Part shown: piece by piece, positions 52,960 to 64,000 of the stretch
Layout: the number at the start of each line of letters is the position of its first letter
Position numbering within the stretch: position 1 is the stretch's first letter
Source: Isoetes taiwanensis
Taxonomy: Eukaryota > Streptophyta > Lycopodiopsida > Isoetales > Isoetaceae
Direction: 5' to 3'
Length of the DNA: 64,000 nt
Assembly (NCBI GenBank): GCA_021234155.1
Contig: JAJEKV010000187.1
Span: 372,001 to 436,000 of the forward strand
The notes under the pieces: generated by a model
The model's database searches: none
Told to the model about the DNA's origin: nothing
The model's input: only the letters and a program-made list of their open reading frames with translations
Made by a program: the position numbers and the translations under genes

Positions 52960-55230
52960 CTAACGATCCATCTCCAGCAAATATACTTGAGAGTTCCCAT
53001 ACATTCCAAAAACTGCAGTACCGATCATGGTTTTCAGATCAATGCTATTGGTGGTGACAATACTGGCGTGAATAAGCTTGCCCTCTGCCAATGGCATTGT
53101 ACTACTGCATGGACGTAGAAGATTCAAGAAGGTGATCTTGTCTACCTCAACAGATTCCACCACCATTTGCCAGAAAAGCTGAAAAGCCTCCTTGGGAAAG
53201 CCATACTGAACGTGTGCTGCAATAACCAAGTTCCATGATACACGGTCTGGTTGAGGCATAGCTTCAAATACTTTACATGCACCGATTAATGTCCCCTGTT
53301 GGGCATGAGCTGCAATTACTTCGTTCCAAGACGTGGCATTACAATCAGACATTTTCTTGAACGTCACTTCTATGTCTTCTAAAGTTCTGAACATTCGGTA
53401 TACTTGAAGAAAAGAGTTCCCCAAAAATACGTCTGTGTTAAGCCCACTTGAAAAGATGCAAGCATGTATTAGTCTGACCTCCAGCTATTACACACATTCA
53501 GTATGTTGGCAATAAAAACCTTAGCAGTTGGTACCATGCCATTTGCCAGCATTCGTTGTAAAAGCTGGAATGCTACATATCCCTGGCCAGATTGAGCATA
53601 AGCTTCAATAATAACAGACCATAAAAGCAAATCTTGTTCATGTGCAAGATCAAATACATCACGAGCATCACGCATGCTTCCAAACTTCCCATACATTTTC
53701 AGAATATTAGTGCAAATAGCAGCATTTGAATCACAACCACATCCAATCATGCATGCATGCATAATCTTACCTTGTGTTAAATTGCAACATGTGATGCAAA
53801 GGCTAGTGCACATCGTCTCATGTACACCCATGCCTTCTTTGCAGATTTGGTGAGGAAGCTGAATGATGTTATTCTGGTGTCCATGAGCTCCAATCATGGA
53901 ATCCCACAATGTGAGATCCCTCCCAGCCATCAGGCTGAACATCCTCCAAGCTCTTCTAAGATCACCATTGCTGATGTATGTCAATATCATCACATTCCAG
54001 GATATGGGGTACCCCGGCAGCTTACTAAATGCCTTTACTGCACCCTCCACATTACCATATTTGCTATACATGCGCATGATGCCATTTCCTAGGCATCTAA
54101 TTTTGACCTTGCACCAAGAAGACTGATGAAGATAAGAACAGGGCTAGGTTGCTAAATTTCGATACTATTTGGACACCAAGTTACCTTCCATAATGAAAAT
54201 GAATGCATTCTTTACAATCATATCAAAGCCTACCCCACTATGAAGAATAAATGCCTGGATGGATCTGCCTACATGCATTCGTAACATTAATGTTGGCTCC
54301 ATCGTCTGCCAGTATTAAGGCTGGCAGCCTTCCCAAATAAAAGATGGTAAAACTATGGTATCCCAAAATGCTAGAAGCAGATACAACAATGTGTTAAACG
54401 CCCTAACAGCATTTTCCAAGCTCACAACACAAGTGCTTACACCATTCAGTTGTGTTTGAACTACGCAAAACATGGGCATCAAGCGATTTACCTTGCCAAA
54501 CCTTTGCTCTTGCGGAATACCAATGACACTTAATTGATCGATTACTGCTGCTGGCCTGGTTATAGTTTTCTTCTGCAGAGCAGTCTTTCCACCGTTTTCA
54601 AGCATTTCATTATTTGGGGCTACATGACTTGTCCATCTCCCCTTCTCCTCTACTTTTTCCATTTTTCCTTGTATTCCATTAAACAACGTATTTTCCAATT
54701 TGAACTCACAGTAACATAGGTCAGGACACCCTTGGATTCATAAAAAAGCGATTGTCACTGTTTTTTGTAAGAAAATCAACAGGCCAGTTCTTCAGTCCCA
54801 TGTCTGCAGTGCAACGAAGCAGTCTTCTGATCCGGCACCGACTCATGGGCCAGTATACGTTTTGGATAACAGTACTCTGCCAGACATATTTCAAAAAGAT
54901 TGGTGGCAAAACCGTATCGAGAATGGTGGATCAAAACTTCGCAGACCAGATGGGTTGATCACAATACCAAAGCTTACAGCTACAGCTTCTACCGCTTTCA
55001 GAAGAAAATGCCCCTGTTGGGCATAGCCATCTATGATTGCATTCCACGAAATATGATTGCATTCCACGAAACAACATTATGATTAGGCATGTTCTTATTT
55101 CAAGGGCCTCCTCAAGCAGCCCTTGTTGCGTATACGATGAAATGAAAGCAGTCCAGGAGATGACATTTTGGTTCAGGCATTCTTCGAAACAGTAGCCAGT
55201 TTCAAAGTGGCTGCCCAGAAACAGCGGCCA
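52960..55230 (-). pseudogene. Pentatricopeptide repeat (PPR, PLS-type) pseudogene
   Basis: Reading minus from about 55230 there are PPR pieces: QNVISWTAFISSYTQQGLLE (near 55170) and SLENAVRAFNTLL (near 54410). Next is GRSIQAFILHSGVGFDMIVK (near 54270). A 202-codon frame 54077-53469 (RMYSKYGNVEGAVKAFSKLP, PISWNVMILTYISNGDLRRA) follows, then, after one shift near 53470, LIHACIFSSGLNTDVFLGNS and a frame to 52960 (ATSWNEVIAAHAQQGTLIGA). PPR proteins bind organellar RNA in a base-specific way. Repeated shifts, a truncated end without E or DYW domains and a 21-bp tandem duplication near 55050 show it is dead. Land plants have hundreds of PPR genes. Confidence 0.85.
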
Positions 55231-55389
55231 CCGCCAGTTTACACCCTATAGGAGGCTTTTAGCAGTCATTAGTATATTCTGAGCATATACTGGCACATAC
55301 CAAGAATATGCTATAAACCCACATCAACGAGGGCTTGCCCTCCTAGGGGCAACCCAAAAATTAGCACTAAAAGTTAAATGACCTATAGA

Positions 55390-55655
55390 GATCACTTTAA
55401 GTTTAGTTAAATGTGCTTATAATTTTTTATGCCTAACTTAACTAGACATGTTCGAAAGCATTTAGTTAGCTAGTTAAGTTATTTTTTAACCAAATTTTTT
55501 AACTAAACGAGTGCGAAATAGTTTTCCGTTAAGTTAGCCTAACTAAAATTTTTAACTAGCTTTGGTGCCAAGGCAATCACCCGGTTAGTATTAACTTAAC
55601 TTAACGGTAAAAGTTAACTTAACTAAACTTAACTATGGGTGCGAATAGGCCCTTA
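55390..55655. repeat. TTAAC-rich MITE-like repeat, copy 2
   Basis: AGTTAAGTTA, TTTAACTAAAC and GTTAACTTAACTAAACTTAAC runs, ending ATGGGTGCGAATAGGCCCTT. It is related to 47400-47640 in opposite orientation. Confidence 0.5.
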
Positions 55656-56799
55656 CAAAAATAAACATCTAAGTTATATGATGACGTTGTATGTTTCACA
55701 TGTGCGAAGCCATGTCATTTTGTGAAAGGACTTTTGTTGAAATTATTTATTTCAAGTAGTGAAATGTAGAGATCATTGGTGAAATGCCTTTTTTTCACAG
55801 TAGTCGCAAGGTTTATGAAGTTACAAGATTATCTATGCAGATTTTCCATGCATGTCAGCCTATAATATACGAACATCTCCATCTGTGTTCATAGATGCAT
55901 TCCGACATTGTATCTCTCACTTAGTTGGAGCATTCTACTTGTTTCTTTCAGTATCAAGAAATCAAATATAAAAACAAGGAGCAATATATCTAGACATTGC
56001 ATTCTGCCTACTCACAGAATGTTCAAAATAGAAGGTAGTATAATCATGTAGGTTGATGCAGTTTCATATGGTCAACAAAGGACTTGATTCAATATATACT
56101 TGGAATGCAATCGCTCTAGCATGAAGCATGAAGCATATCTGTAGATCACTGAAATTGAAAAACGAGAAGTACTAAAATTGTCAAGTCAAGTTGGTTAAAA
56201 GTGTCAAATATCCTGATCCTGATGGGCTTAAAAAGTTCATAAGGACATTAGATTTTTCGAGTCATTGTGTGCTTCTAGTTGCACGATGAAATAAGTTATG
56301 GTTGCACGGTGAATAAGTTACAGTAATTATACTTGCTGAGCAACTTACACATTAGAGATCCACATTAGGAACTAGTAATCTTGATGAGGACATAAGAGCA
56401 TCTTAGATTTCTTAATTAAGGATTCCATTGGAACAATTACCACCTTAAAAGATTTATGTCAAGTACTGGCAGATTGGGATTCATAAAGGCTCCAAATTAG
56501 TATTTATCAGTTGAAACTATCATTCAAGCAATCAAAGCAAAAGATGATGCTGATCTGCAAGCTTGCCTTACAAAAACAAGTGCAACAAAATTTAGCATCA
56601 GAGAATCTGCCTACATGCCTTAGACAATAACCTAGTACAAACCAAAGATGATTTTTTTTCCATCGTGTGATTCTACTTAGCAAATAAATTATCTTACTCA
56701 CAAGTATTAACAGCACAATGATAAGGAGTGCATTATAATATCTTGCAGATAATATCAATTTACATACCAGATTTTTCGTGTATCTAAAGCTTAAAACAC
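55656..56799. other. Intergenic or intronic, no gene seen
   Basis: AT-rich with no supported frame. It may be the 3' region of the minus-strand gene whose likely last exon is at 56800-56956. Confidence 0.35.
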
Positions 56800-56956
56800 T
56801 CATAAGCTAACTTGAATAGGTTCGCTCCACATGCCAACATCTGGTCTTGTATCCATAGCTCCTTGCTTTCTATCAAGATCGTCTCTAGCATTTCTGGCCA
56901 TGTAATCCACCTTACTGTTCTTGTCAGGCCCACTAGGATACGCTTTGTTATAGCAT
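56800..56956 (-). CDS. Probable last exon of an unknown minus-strand gene
   Basis: After an acceptor, TTTACGTGCAG, the phase-1 frame reads YNKAYPSGPDKNSKVDYMAR, NARDDLDRKQGAMDTRPDVG and MWSEPIQVSL, ending in TGA. The composition is strongly coding-like and the splice site is good. Earlier exons should lie at higher coordinates. One candidate (AQIVDWPGISSTDAEL, before a GTATGT donor) is at about 59077-59030. The protein was not recognised. The alternative frame of the same length is less protein-like. Confidence 0.4.
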
Positions 56957-57259
56957 CTGCACGTAAATGAAAGAAATCAATAGCAGACAGACCGTGGCAC
57001 AAGAATGTATTCGATTACAGACTGAAGACGCCAAAACATTTCAGCCAGAGCTTATTTGAAGCCAGAGCTTCGATATAAAACCAGAAGAAGATCGAAGGTC
57101 TTTTGGAATCACATAAGCTGAATCGAAAAAGTAATACCAGAGCTTAGGCTCAAATGCAGATCCTGTTCCGGAATGTTCCGTGGTGTGTTGCAGATGATAG
57201 CCGAATACTGATGCAAAGTGAGATTTGTAGTGATGATAGTCCTAGCTTTCTAAAATGGA

Positions 57260-57290
57260 CTAGAAACCTGTGCCCGGCGCGGCGCCGGGC
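57260..57290 (-). mobile_element. Helitron 3' terminus (minus strand)
   Basis: On the minus strand the sequence reads TGCCCGGCGCCGCGCCGGGC, a 10-bp perfect stem, then ACAGGTTT and CTAG followed by T. A GC-rich hairpin about 10 bases before a terminal CTRR, inserted before T, is the standard Helitron 3' end. The 5' end (TC...) was not located, so the element's length is unknown. Confidence 0.7.
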
Positions 57291-60200
57291 ATTAATCATG
57301 GACGACTTGAATGGGTAGTTGTAACGGAGTTTGCATGTGGAATACAAAGATAGTAAATGTCTATGAGGCAACGGAGTGTGAAATGTGAAGGGTTTAGGAT
57401 TTGTGTGAAAGGATTTAGGGTCTAAGGATGTTAGGCATTAGCCCTTTTTTTTTGGGTGGTGAGGGGGGTAATGGAAAATATAAGGTGGAATTGAATGGGC
57501 AAACATAATGGGTGCATAGAGTTTAGAGTATTGTTGCTAGACAGTAGTGGTCTTGTTGTGATCTTTCTTGTAATGGGCTCCACATGCCTTCTGATATCTG
57601 TAGACAATAAAAATTAATTCAATTCAATATAATAGTCCTATCAATCTACTTGCCTAAAAAATGTTGCTTCTTCATGCAATGACCTGCTTTATGAATGCAT
57701 ACCTTAAACAAACTCTAAAGCCATAGTTGATAGAATTATGTGCTTCATCTATGTACAATCCTTCAAGTTCTCCATAATTCATAAAGTGCTAAGTCCTTGA
57801 ACCCTAAACCCATAAATTCTAACCGTAGACCGTAAACCATAACCCTATAGAACACTCTCTGCAACTCATTTTAATTTTGTGATTAGCATGGAGATCCAAT
57901 ACATTTAATGTAATGTAGAATAACAAAGGTGATTCAAGTTTCCACTTTCACCAACATCTTTCGAAACATCTGTGGATCAATGATTAGTAGTACGTTCATA
58001 TATGTTCCTGGCATATTACAACAATATGCAGGGCATAGGGGGGTTTAAGACATGCTGGATTTCGTGCAAACAATACCAACTTAAGGCATTATGTTGAAAT
58101 AACATTATAAATACAAATTATCAATTGCAACAATGAAGTTATGGAGTTGTTTTATTCTTGCAAGTTTGATATTTAACTATTCATGTCTCACTCAATTTCA
58201 TTTCGATAGGTTGATATTTTAAGTGCTCATTTGATTACCAAATCAAATATCCAAATAATATTTTACAGAAAAAAGGTACTTTAACAAACATATGGAGCCC
58301 TAGCCCCTCAACAGAGAAGAGAAAAAACTTATATATATGTAAATGAATCAAGTTCAACATGCAAAAGATGCTTAGATGATAATAAAATATTGTTTTGACA
58401 AATCAGATGCCATTAGTATTTCTTGGGATATTAGCTTCGAGTCAGTTTAAATTTGCAACTTTTGATAGTTGCCATTGGACAATGTCCAAAGTTTTTAGTA
58501 GATTAGATGCACTAAAATTACATGTCTTTTCCAGTAAAAAAAACAATGCACATCCATCCCAAAGCTGATACGATTCTGTTAAAGAGACTATACATCACAT
58601 TTTAACTTTTGTTTCAGCACAAACCCAAAATTCTCTTAATATTCTTACCTTCAACCTATCGCCTTGAATTGGCCCTAGACATGCAAGAACTATCATGGAT
58701 TAACTCCACACCTACAAGGACAATCTAGGGGGTAGCTCAAACATGTACAATTATTAGTAGACAACAACTGTAAAACAACTTGCAGAAGTGAATGGATGTA
58801 ATGGGTACGTGTGATCAAAGTTGAATATGGAATGCACGTGCGCTTTCCTCAACAGACCAAATGGTTATCAAACAAATAAGATTAAAAAAATACAATATTT
58901 ATAAATTGGGATATTGAACTTACAATCAATTGAAATTTACCTTATTTCCTCCAAGTCTAAAAAGGATTTAAAGATTTAGACTGGGGACAATTCTTCAAGC
59001 AAGAATCAAGTACAAAATGACATACCTAATTCGGCATCAGTGGAAGAGATCCCCGGCCAGTCAACGATTTGAGCTAAAAGTATAACTTTTCTTCCAGATT
59101 TGTTTTCCCCTTTTTTAAAATAAAAAAACCGCATTCCTATATAAGCATTGTGGAAATCAGAGATTCCATAAAGCCAACGGCATTCCTGGCACAAAGTTCA
59201 AAGCCCTCACTTTTTAAAAAAGAAGATGCTGGTTTTTCCTTATCTACTATTTATCTATCTTATTAAGCATACTTCCCGTGTATGTGAGATACTTGGCAAA
59301 GGAAGATAACAATCCAAAAGTTTGTTTGCAAATAATCTATTGAAGTTAACAATTAACAAACTTATAGGCTCAAATAGATATTTACATGATGTATCATGCT
59401 GCGACTGCGCTTTTCAATTTGGCGCCTTCAAAAGAGTAAAACAGCTAGCCCTTTAGTCACTGCTAATTTGAGCTGCAAAATGCAAAGCACATCATGAACA
59501 AAGAATAAACATTGTCAATATTTTAAAAGCTATATAAACTCAGGCCACAAATAAAGGCATAAAATTCTCAGAACTGTTAACAACAAACAAAGTACAACAA
59601 CATCTCTTCCACCTACTTTATGCCACAATTAGCAATCAGTAGCTCCAAAAACTGTAGATACCAAAATGGCAAGGATCACATGTAAACATGCCAAAAAGAA
59701 AGAATCGCACTGGAATCTTTTCTTTTTGAATTTGTCATATGCAGATATTGAAGCAATCCGTGGCCAATGTAGGTGCTCACAAACACTAATGAAATTTGGT
59801 TGGCCAATGTGATAATTCGGGCCAAAATGCACTCAATGTGCTCAATTATCAGATACGTTGTTACCAATCCATGTTCAAAATTGGGAGGCAAAGAAGGACC
59901 TTGAAGTGCATCTTAAGTTAATTTTATAACTGCTGAAATTCCTTCTCAAGTTCCTTCCATATCCTATTTTTGTTGCAGCAAAGATACGCAATGGAGTACA
60001 TAGAATGCATCAGCCTTTTACATGGTGGATCTCACAAAGCTGCTAGGGAGATTAGTTAACATGTCACGCAAATGAGCTTAGTGCTGCTTTAAAGAGGAGA
60101 TATACAAAACATATTAGAATGTCTATTAAATTTTCCAGCCCATATTGAGGAGTTAAAGAGGGAAGTGATGTGGCTAGTTTTCTTGTTTCCGTTACAATGT

Positions 60201-62262
60201 TCAAGAAGTAGGCCAAAGCTGTTAGAATTAGCTCCCGCAGATGATATCTCTTTGCATTCTTGTCTCTTGGCAGACTCCAATTGGTCATAAACATTTAGGA
60301 AAGAAATACAATGAAAGTGCAATTCATCAAACTAAGTCACATCAGTGGTGGTTAACAATGCACATCCCCTACTGGAATGTGATACATGCAAGTGCTTCAA
60401 CAAATAAGATTATCTTTGCATGTGTAGGTTCTGCTCTAATATAACAGCAAACACTATGGATGCAACAAACGTGTTCGATGAAAAGCCCAAAAAAAACATA
60501 GATAGACCCAGAAAACAAAACATAGATAGCGATGAAAACACAGAGAAACAAAACGTAGATAGAGAGATAGCTTCAGAATGCTCAATAAATGCAGGTATAT
60601 CAGAGTGTGCCCAAAATGCACATCCTAATTAGCCTTACTTACATAAAATACCTTGTATACTTCTCGAAGAAAATAATTTGAGAACCCATTCGCTTGAACA
60701 GAAACTCTGCATAATCTACGCGTAAGCTTTTACGAACTATGGCATGCTATTCTAAATTAGCAAATGTGCACTCAGACATTATCCCTGGAAATTTGATTTG
60801 ATGCATGATTGATGTTTTGCATACAGGAAGAAGGAGTAGATCCAAACATTATTTTTTGTTGCAAAAAAGAAGTCAGATTGCAGAATCTTTTTGAGTAAAA
60901 GGATTGACAGCCAATTCTCTCGTGTGTGTTGCATACCATTATGGAAATGCAATATTCATTGTAAGCATGCAGAAGTAGAAATATGTCACCCAAGTTAATG
61001 CCACTAATATTATGAAAGAAATCGTCCAACTTGTATTATGCATATATTATTAGGCAGTATATCTTTTCAGCTCAAGGTACTGCCTACATTGATGTAAAAT
61101 TTCAGAATTAAGTTGAGATAATAATTTCAAGTTTTTCATGCAAAATGATGACACTATTACAAACCCTGGAAATTCCTATTCACTAAAACATTATGGAACT
61201 CGTGTATTCAAGGAAAAAGATGAAAAAGCTAATCGTCAAGATCTTATCTATCAGAAATAATAAGCTGCAGCGGATTGATGCTTAATGCTGTGTCCGGACA
61301 ATAGAATCTGGCAAAACAATTTGAGAATTTATCAAATGTTCCATTTGTTTGCATCTGTTCACAACTACAGTTTTCAACCTCTACGAAATTCAGCTTGAAA
61401 TACATCAGAAAACTATATGATATGGTGTGCAATGTATACCTGCTTCAATGTTTAATGGCAGGCTGAACAATGCAAGTTGAACAATGCAGACTGCTATGGT
61501 CCCTGAATGTCAAACTCTTGATAATCCCCTGCATGTCAAATTGTTAAAAAAGGCAAACATGGAGATGAAAAACTTGGTGAAGAATCTTACCTTATAATAT
61601 TGGCTCCAGAAGTTGCAGAAATATAACTCCACAGTCAAAATTCGAAAGGCCTTCTGTATCTAATTCAGTGAAAAAGGTGCCCACAAAAATATAAAACTCA
61701 AACGTGCTTACAAAAAATGTGCTCACAAACGGTCTGTAGAAGCAAGTGAAGAACTCCAAATGCCAGGCCCTGGACCTTACAAATGTCTTCATTAATTTTA
61801 GAAACATCAGGCCCTGCTGAGACGACCAATGCAATGTACTCACGTTTCCAAGAACCGACCCAGTCTTGGCGAAAATAAGACCCAGCTGAGAAACTTCAAA
61901 TGCTTTCAATTCTGGAATAAAAAAAGCTTCAGTAGTTTCAGGAAGATCTGGCCCAGCTGATCAAAACAATTCGGGAAGATCCAACTCAATTGAGCAGAAA
62001 AATGTGATGTTCTACTCACGTTTGCAAGAAAAGTGCTATGTTCGACCCAGGTGAGGCGCCAAAATGAGACCAAAACGGCAAAAATGAGACGAAGAGAATG
62101 CTAGTCGATGGAATTTCGTAGAGCACTTAGGCCATCCAAATTTCGTCATTCAAATTCGTATGAAATAAATCATTCAATGCCGGTGCCTGAGTTTGAAATC
62201 TTGGGCATTCTTGGCATTCAATTCGAGCCACCAGCGTCCCGCTAAGGGAAACACAAACTGGA
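57291..62262. other. Long gene-poor stretch with scattered exon-like pieces
   Basis: Five kb without a supported gene. The first 340 bases may belong to the Helitron ending at 57260. At 57600-57632, GACAATAAAAATTAATTCAATTCAAT resembles a LINE tail. At 59030-59077 (minus) a short frame ends in a GTATGT donor. At 61600-62080 (minus) two CAAAC/GTGAGTA or GAAAC/GTGAGTA donors and a GTAAGA donor suggest 5' exons of a minus-strand gene. Nothing recognisable is encoded. Confidence 0.35.
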
Positions 62263-62300
62263 AGGGAACGCCGCATGCGGCGTAACATGCGGCGTTCCCT
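62263..62300. repeat. Perfect 15-bp inverted repeat
   Basis: AGGGAACGCCGCATG, 8 bases, CATGCGGCGTTCCCT. The arms are perfect and GC-rich in an AT-rich area. Confidence 0.8.
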
Positions 62301-62716
62301 GGCACGAACCCAACCCAATCCAAAAATAAAAAAGAAGATGCACAGAATGTGCATATATTGCAAGACTTGGTTGTAGAAATACCATTTTGTTGGAACTCTA
62401 ACGTGAAGGCTCGTACATTACCAGAATATACTTTGAATAAAAGCTAATCTCCCAAAGAATACAAAGAATGTGAGGCTAACGTTTAAGTTGGTGTTACGAC
62501 AATTAGAAAGAACATGACGTGGGTCCTTGCCCTAGTGACTGCTTTAGGGTTACGTGGAATTGTGATACAAACCTTGAAATTTTAAAATGCCACTGGCTTC
62601 TTTAAGAAACCCACATCCCATATTCGATACCCTTGTTTTGCATTGTCTTCATATGTTTAAAGTATTTGGTCATTTTAATTGTTGCTGGTTAATTGCTTAA
62701 CCGAGGCAATTGATAA
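62301..62716. other. Intergenic, no gene seen
   Basis: AT-rich host sequence up to the Helitron start. Nothing recognised. Confidence 0.4.
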
Positions 62717-63970
62717 TCCTATCCTATATTATAAAGTTATCTTGTATGTCCATTCTCCATCAAACCCTAGATTATGCCAGGTGGCATTCTAATGTCACGT
62801 CATTAAACCCTAGATTGTGCATGCCACATCATCAAGCCCTAGATTGTAAACACGTGGTACAATCTAGGGTTTGATGATAAAGTTATCCTGTATGTATGTC
62901 CATCTTCCATCAAACCCTAGATTATGCCACCTGGCATTTTTAATGCCATGTCATCAAACCCTAGATTGTGCATGCCACGTCATCAAGCCCTAGATTGTAA
63001 ATGCCATGTGGCACAATCTAGGGTTTGATGATGTGGCACGTAACCATGTGGCATTTCGTATTGCCATGTCATCAAACCCTAGATTTTATGTGCCACATCA
63101 TCAAACCCTAGATTGTGCCATGTGACCTCTACAATCTAGGGCTTGATGATGTGGTATGTACCATCTAGGGTTTGATGACGTGGCACTTTTTTCATGAAGT
63201 TATGGTGTATGTCATGCATCAAACTCGAGATTAAGCCACGTGGCATTTTGTATTGCCACATATTAAACCTTAGATTTGTGCCACATCATTATGTAGCCAC
63301 ATAAAAGCCACGTTGCATTTTTAATGCTACATCATTGAACCCTAGATTGCACCAGCCACATCATCAACACAATCTAGAGTTTGATGATGTGGCACACACC
63401 ATCATGATGTGGCACTTTTTATGAAGTTATGGTGTAGTCATGCACCAAACTCTAGATTGTGCCACGTGGTATTTTGTGTTGTCACATCATCAAACCGATA
63501 GATTATGCCATGTGGCATTTATAGTGCCACGTCATCAAACCCTAGATTGTGCGTGCCACATCATCAAATCCTAGATTGTGCTATGTGGCATTTTATATTG
63601 CCACGTCATTTAAAGCGTCACGCATCAAATCCTAGATTGCCACATCATTTAAAGTGGCACGTCATCAAATCTTAGATATGCCACATCATCAAACTCTAGA
63701 TTGTGCCACGTGGCGTTAGACTACAAAACTTGAAACACAATCTTAGTTGTATTTGGAATCAAGGTTCAAGGCGTTATTAACTTACAACAATTGCCAAAAT
63801 AATAGTTGCACACTTTCAATATGCCAAAACAACTTCAAATCTTTGTGGTTTCTCCATCGTGTTAAACAACATTGCGTGTTTCATTATAACACATCACTAC
63901 CCCACATATTAATACCCCACTTCTGTGATCAATCACATGGAATGCCCACCAAGGGTGGGCAATTTTCTAG
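62717..63970 (+). mobile_element. Non-autonomous Helitron with internal minisatellite
   Basis: It starts TCCTATCCTATATTATAAAG after an A. It ends with the hairpin TGCCCACCAAGGGTGGGCA, ATTTT and CTAG before a T, so it is inserted between A and T as Helitrons are. The 1254-bp body has no helicase frame and is filled by the repeat at 62760-63720. A second Helitron end with a different hairpin is at 57260. Confidence 0.8.
62760..63720. repeat. Minisatellite of AAACCCTAGATTGTG and CCACGTGGCA units
   Basis: About 20 units combine (C)AAACCCTAGATTGTG with GCCACGTGGCATTTT or GCCACATCATC, in both orientations (for example CAATCTAGGGTTTGATGATG). The array is therefore partly palindromic. AAACCCTAGA contains the plant telomere heptamer sequence only by chance; units are not tandem heptamers. 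The array lies entirely inside the Helitron. Confidence 0.8.
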
Positions 63971-64000
63971 TTTTCCATAATAAAGTCCCAAATTACAGAT

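Noticed and set aside
62760-63720. AAACCCTAGA repeats as interstitial telomere sequence
   Set aside because: Telomere heptamers are tandem CCCTAAA; here the string is one part of a longer mixed-orientation unit inside a Helitron.
62760-63720. Possible CRISPR array because of regularly repeated units
   Set aside because: Units vary in spacing and orientation, spacers are not unique, and the setting is a plant Helitron.

Overview
This window looks like nuclear DNA of a land plant, probably a non-seed vascular plant such as a fern or lycophyte. That assignment is an inference. It rests on a spliced plant-type URI/prefoldin gene, a PLS-type pentatricopeptide (PPR) pseudogene, Helitron and hAT termini, and deeply nested Ty3/gypsy elements. 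Nothing bacterial or organellar was seen.

Layout. (1) 1-2795: a decayed LINE (+), with endonuclease end, reverse transcriptase (RT) and a pentanucleotide tail. (2) 2796 to about 11800: copy A, an old chromodomain-bearing Ty3/gypsy element (chromovirus) without visible LTRs. (3) 12640-36688: element C, a second Ty3/gypsy lineage with its own LTRs, gag, protease, an extra RNase H placed before RT, RT and integrase. It is split between gag and protease by (4) 15249-29700: copy B, a 14.5-kb relative of copy A with 1563-bp LTRs, itself carrying a LINE insertion at 26850-28010. (5) 36689-38560: a purine-only satellite-like tract interrupted by a LINE 3' end. (6) 38580-40380: an unidentified minus-strand pseudogene. 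(7) 41412-45194: the one apparently intact host gene, a nine-exon URI homologue. (8) 45200-64000: gene-poor DNA with a SINE, TTAAC-rich repeats, a perfectly delimited hAT-like element, two broken multi-exon genes, a PPR pseudogene and two Helitron ends.

The main discovery candidate is that both chromovirus copies carry, upstream of gag, an open reading frame built on histone H3. Copy B starts with the exact first nine residues of the H3 tail. Both copies have a long charged insert replacing the rest of the tail, then an H3 histone fold at the C-terminus. The fold is about 84% identical to canonical H3 in copy A and more diverged in copy B. The same elements end in an integrase with a chromodomain, the module class that reads methylated H3 tails. 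Two more accessory frames (ORF2, ORF3) sit between the H3 gene and gag in both copies. In copy B the H3 gene and ORF2 each have their own promoter module: two 67-bp inverted repeats followed by a CTATAAATAGA box. The elements therefore look like multi-gene retrotransposons that encode both an H3 mimic and an H3-reader integrase. What the mimic does is not known from sequence.

Many frames in the transposons are broken by small indels. Some of these cluster where CAG/CTG triplets seem to have been altered, so a share of the breaks could be sequencing consensus error rather than decay.
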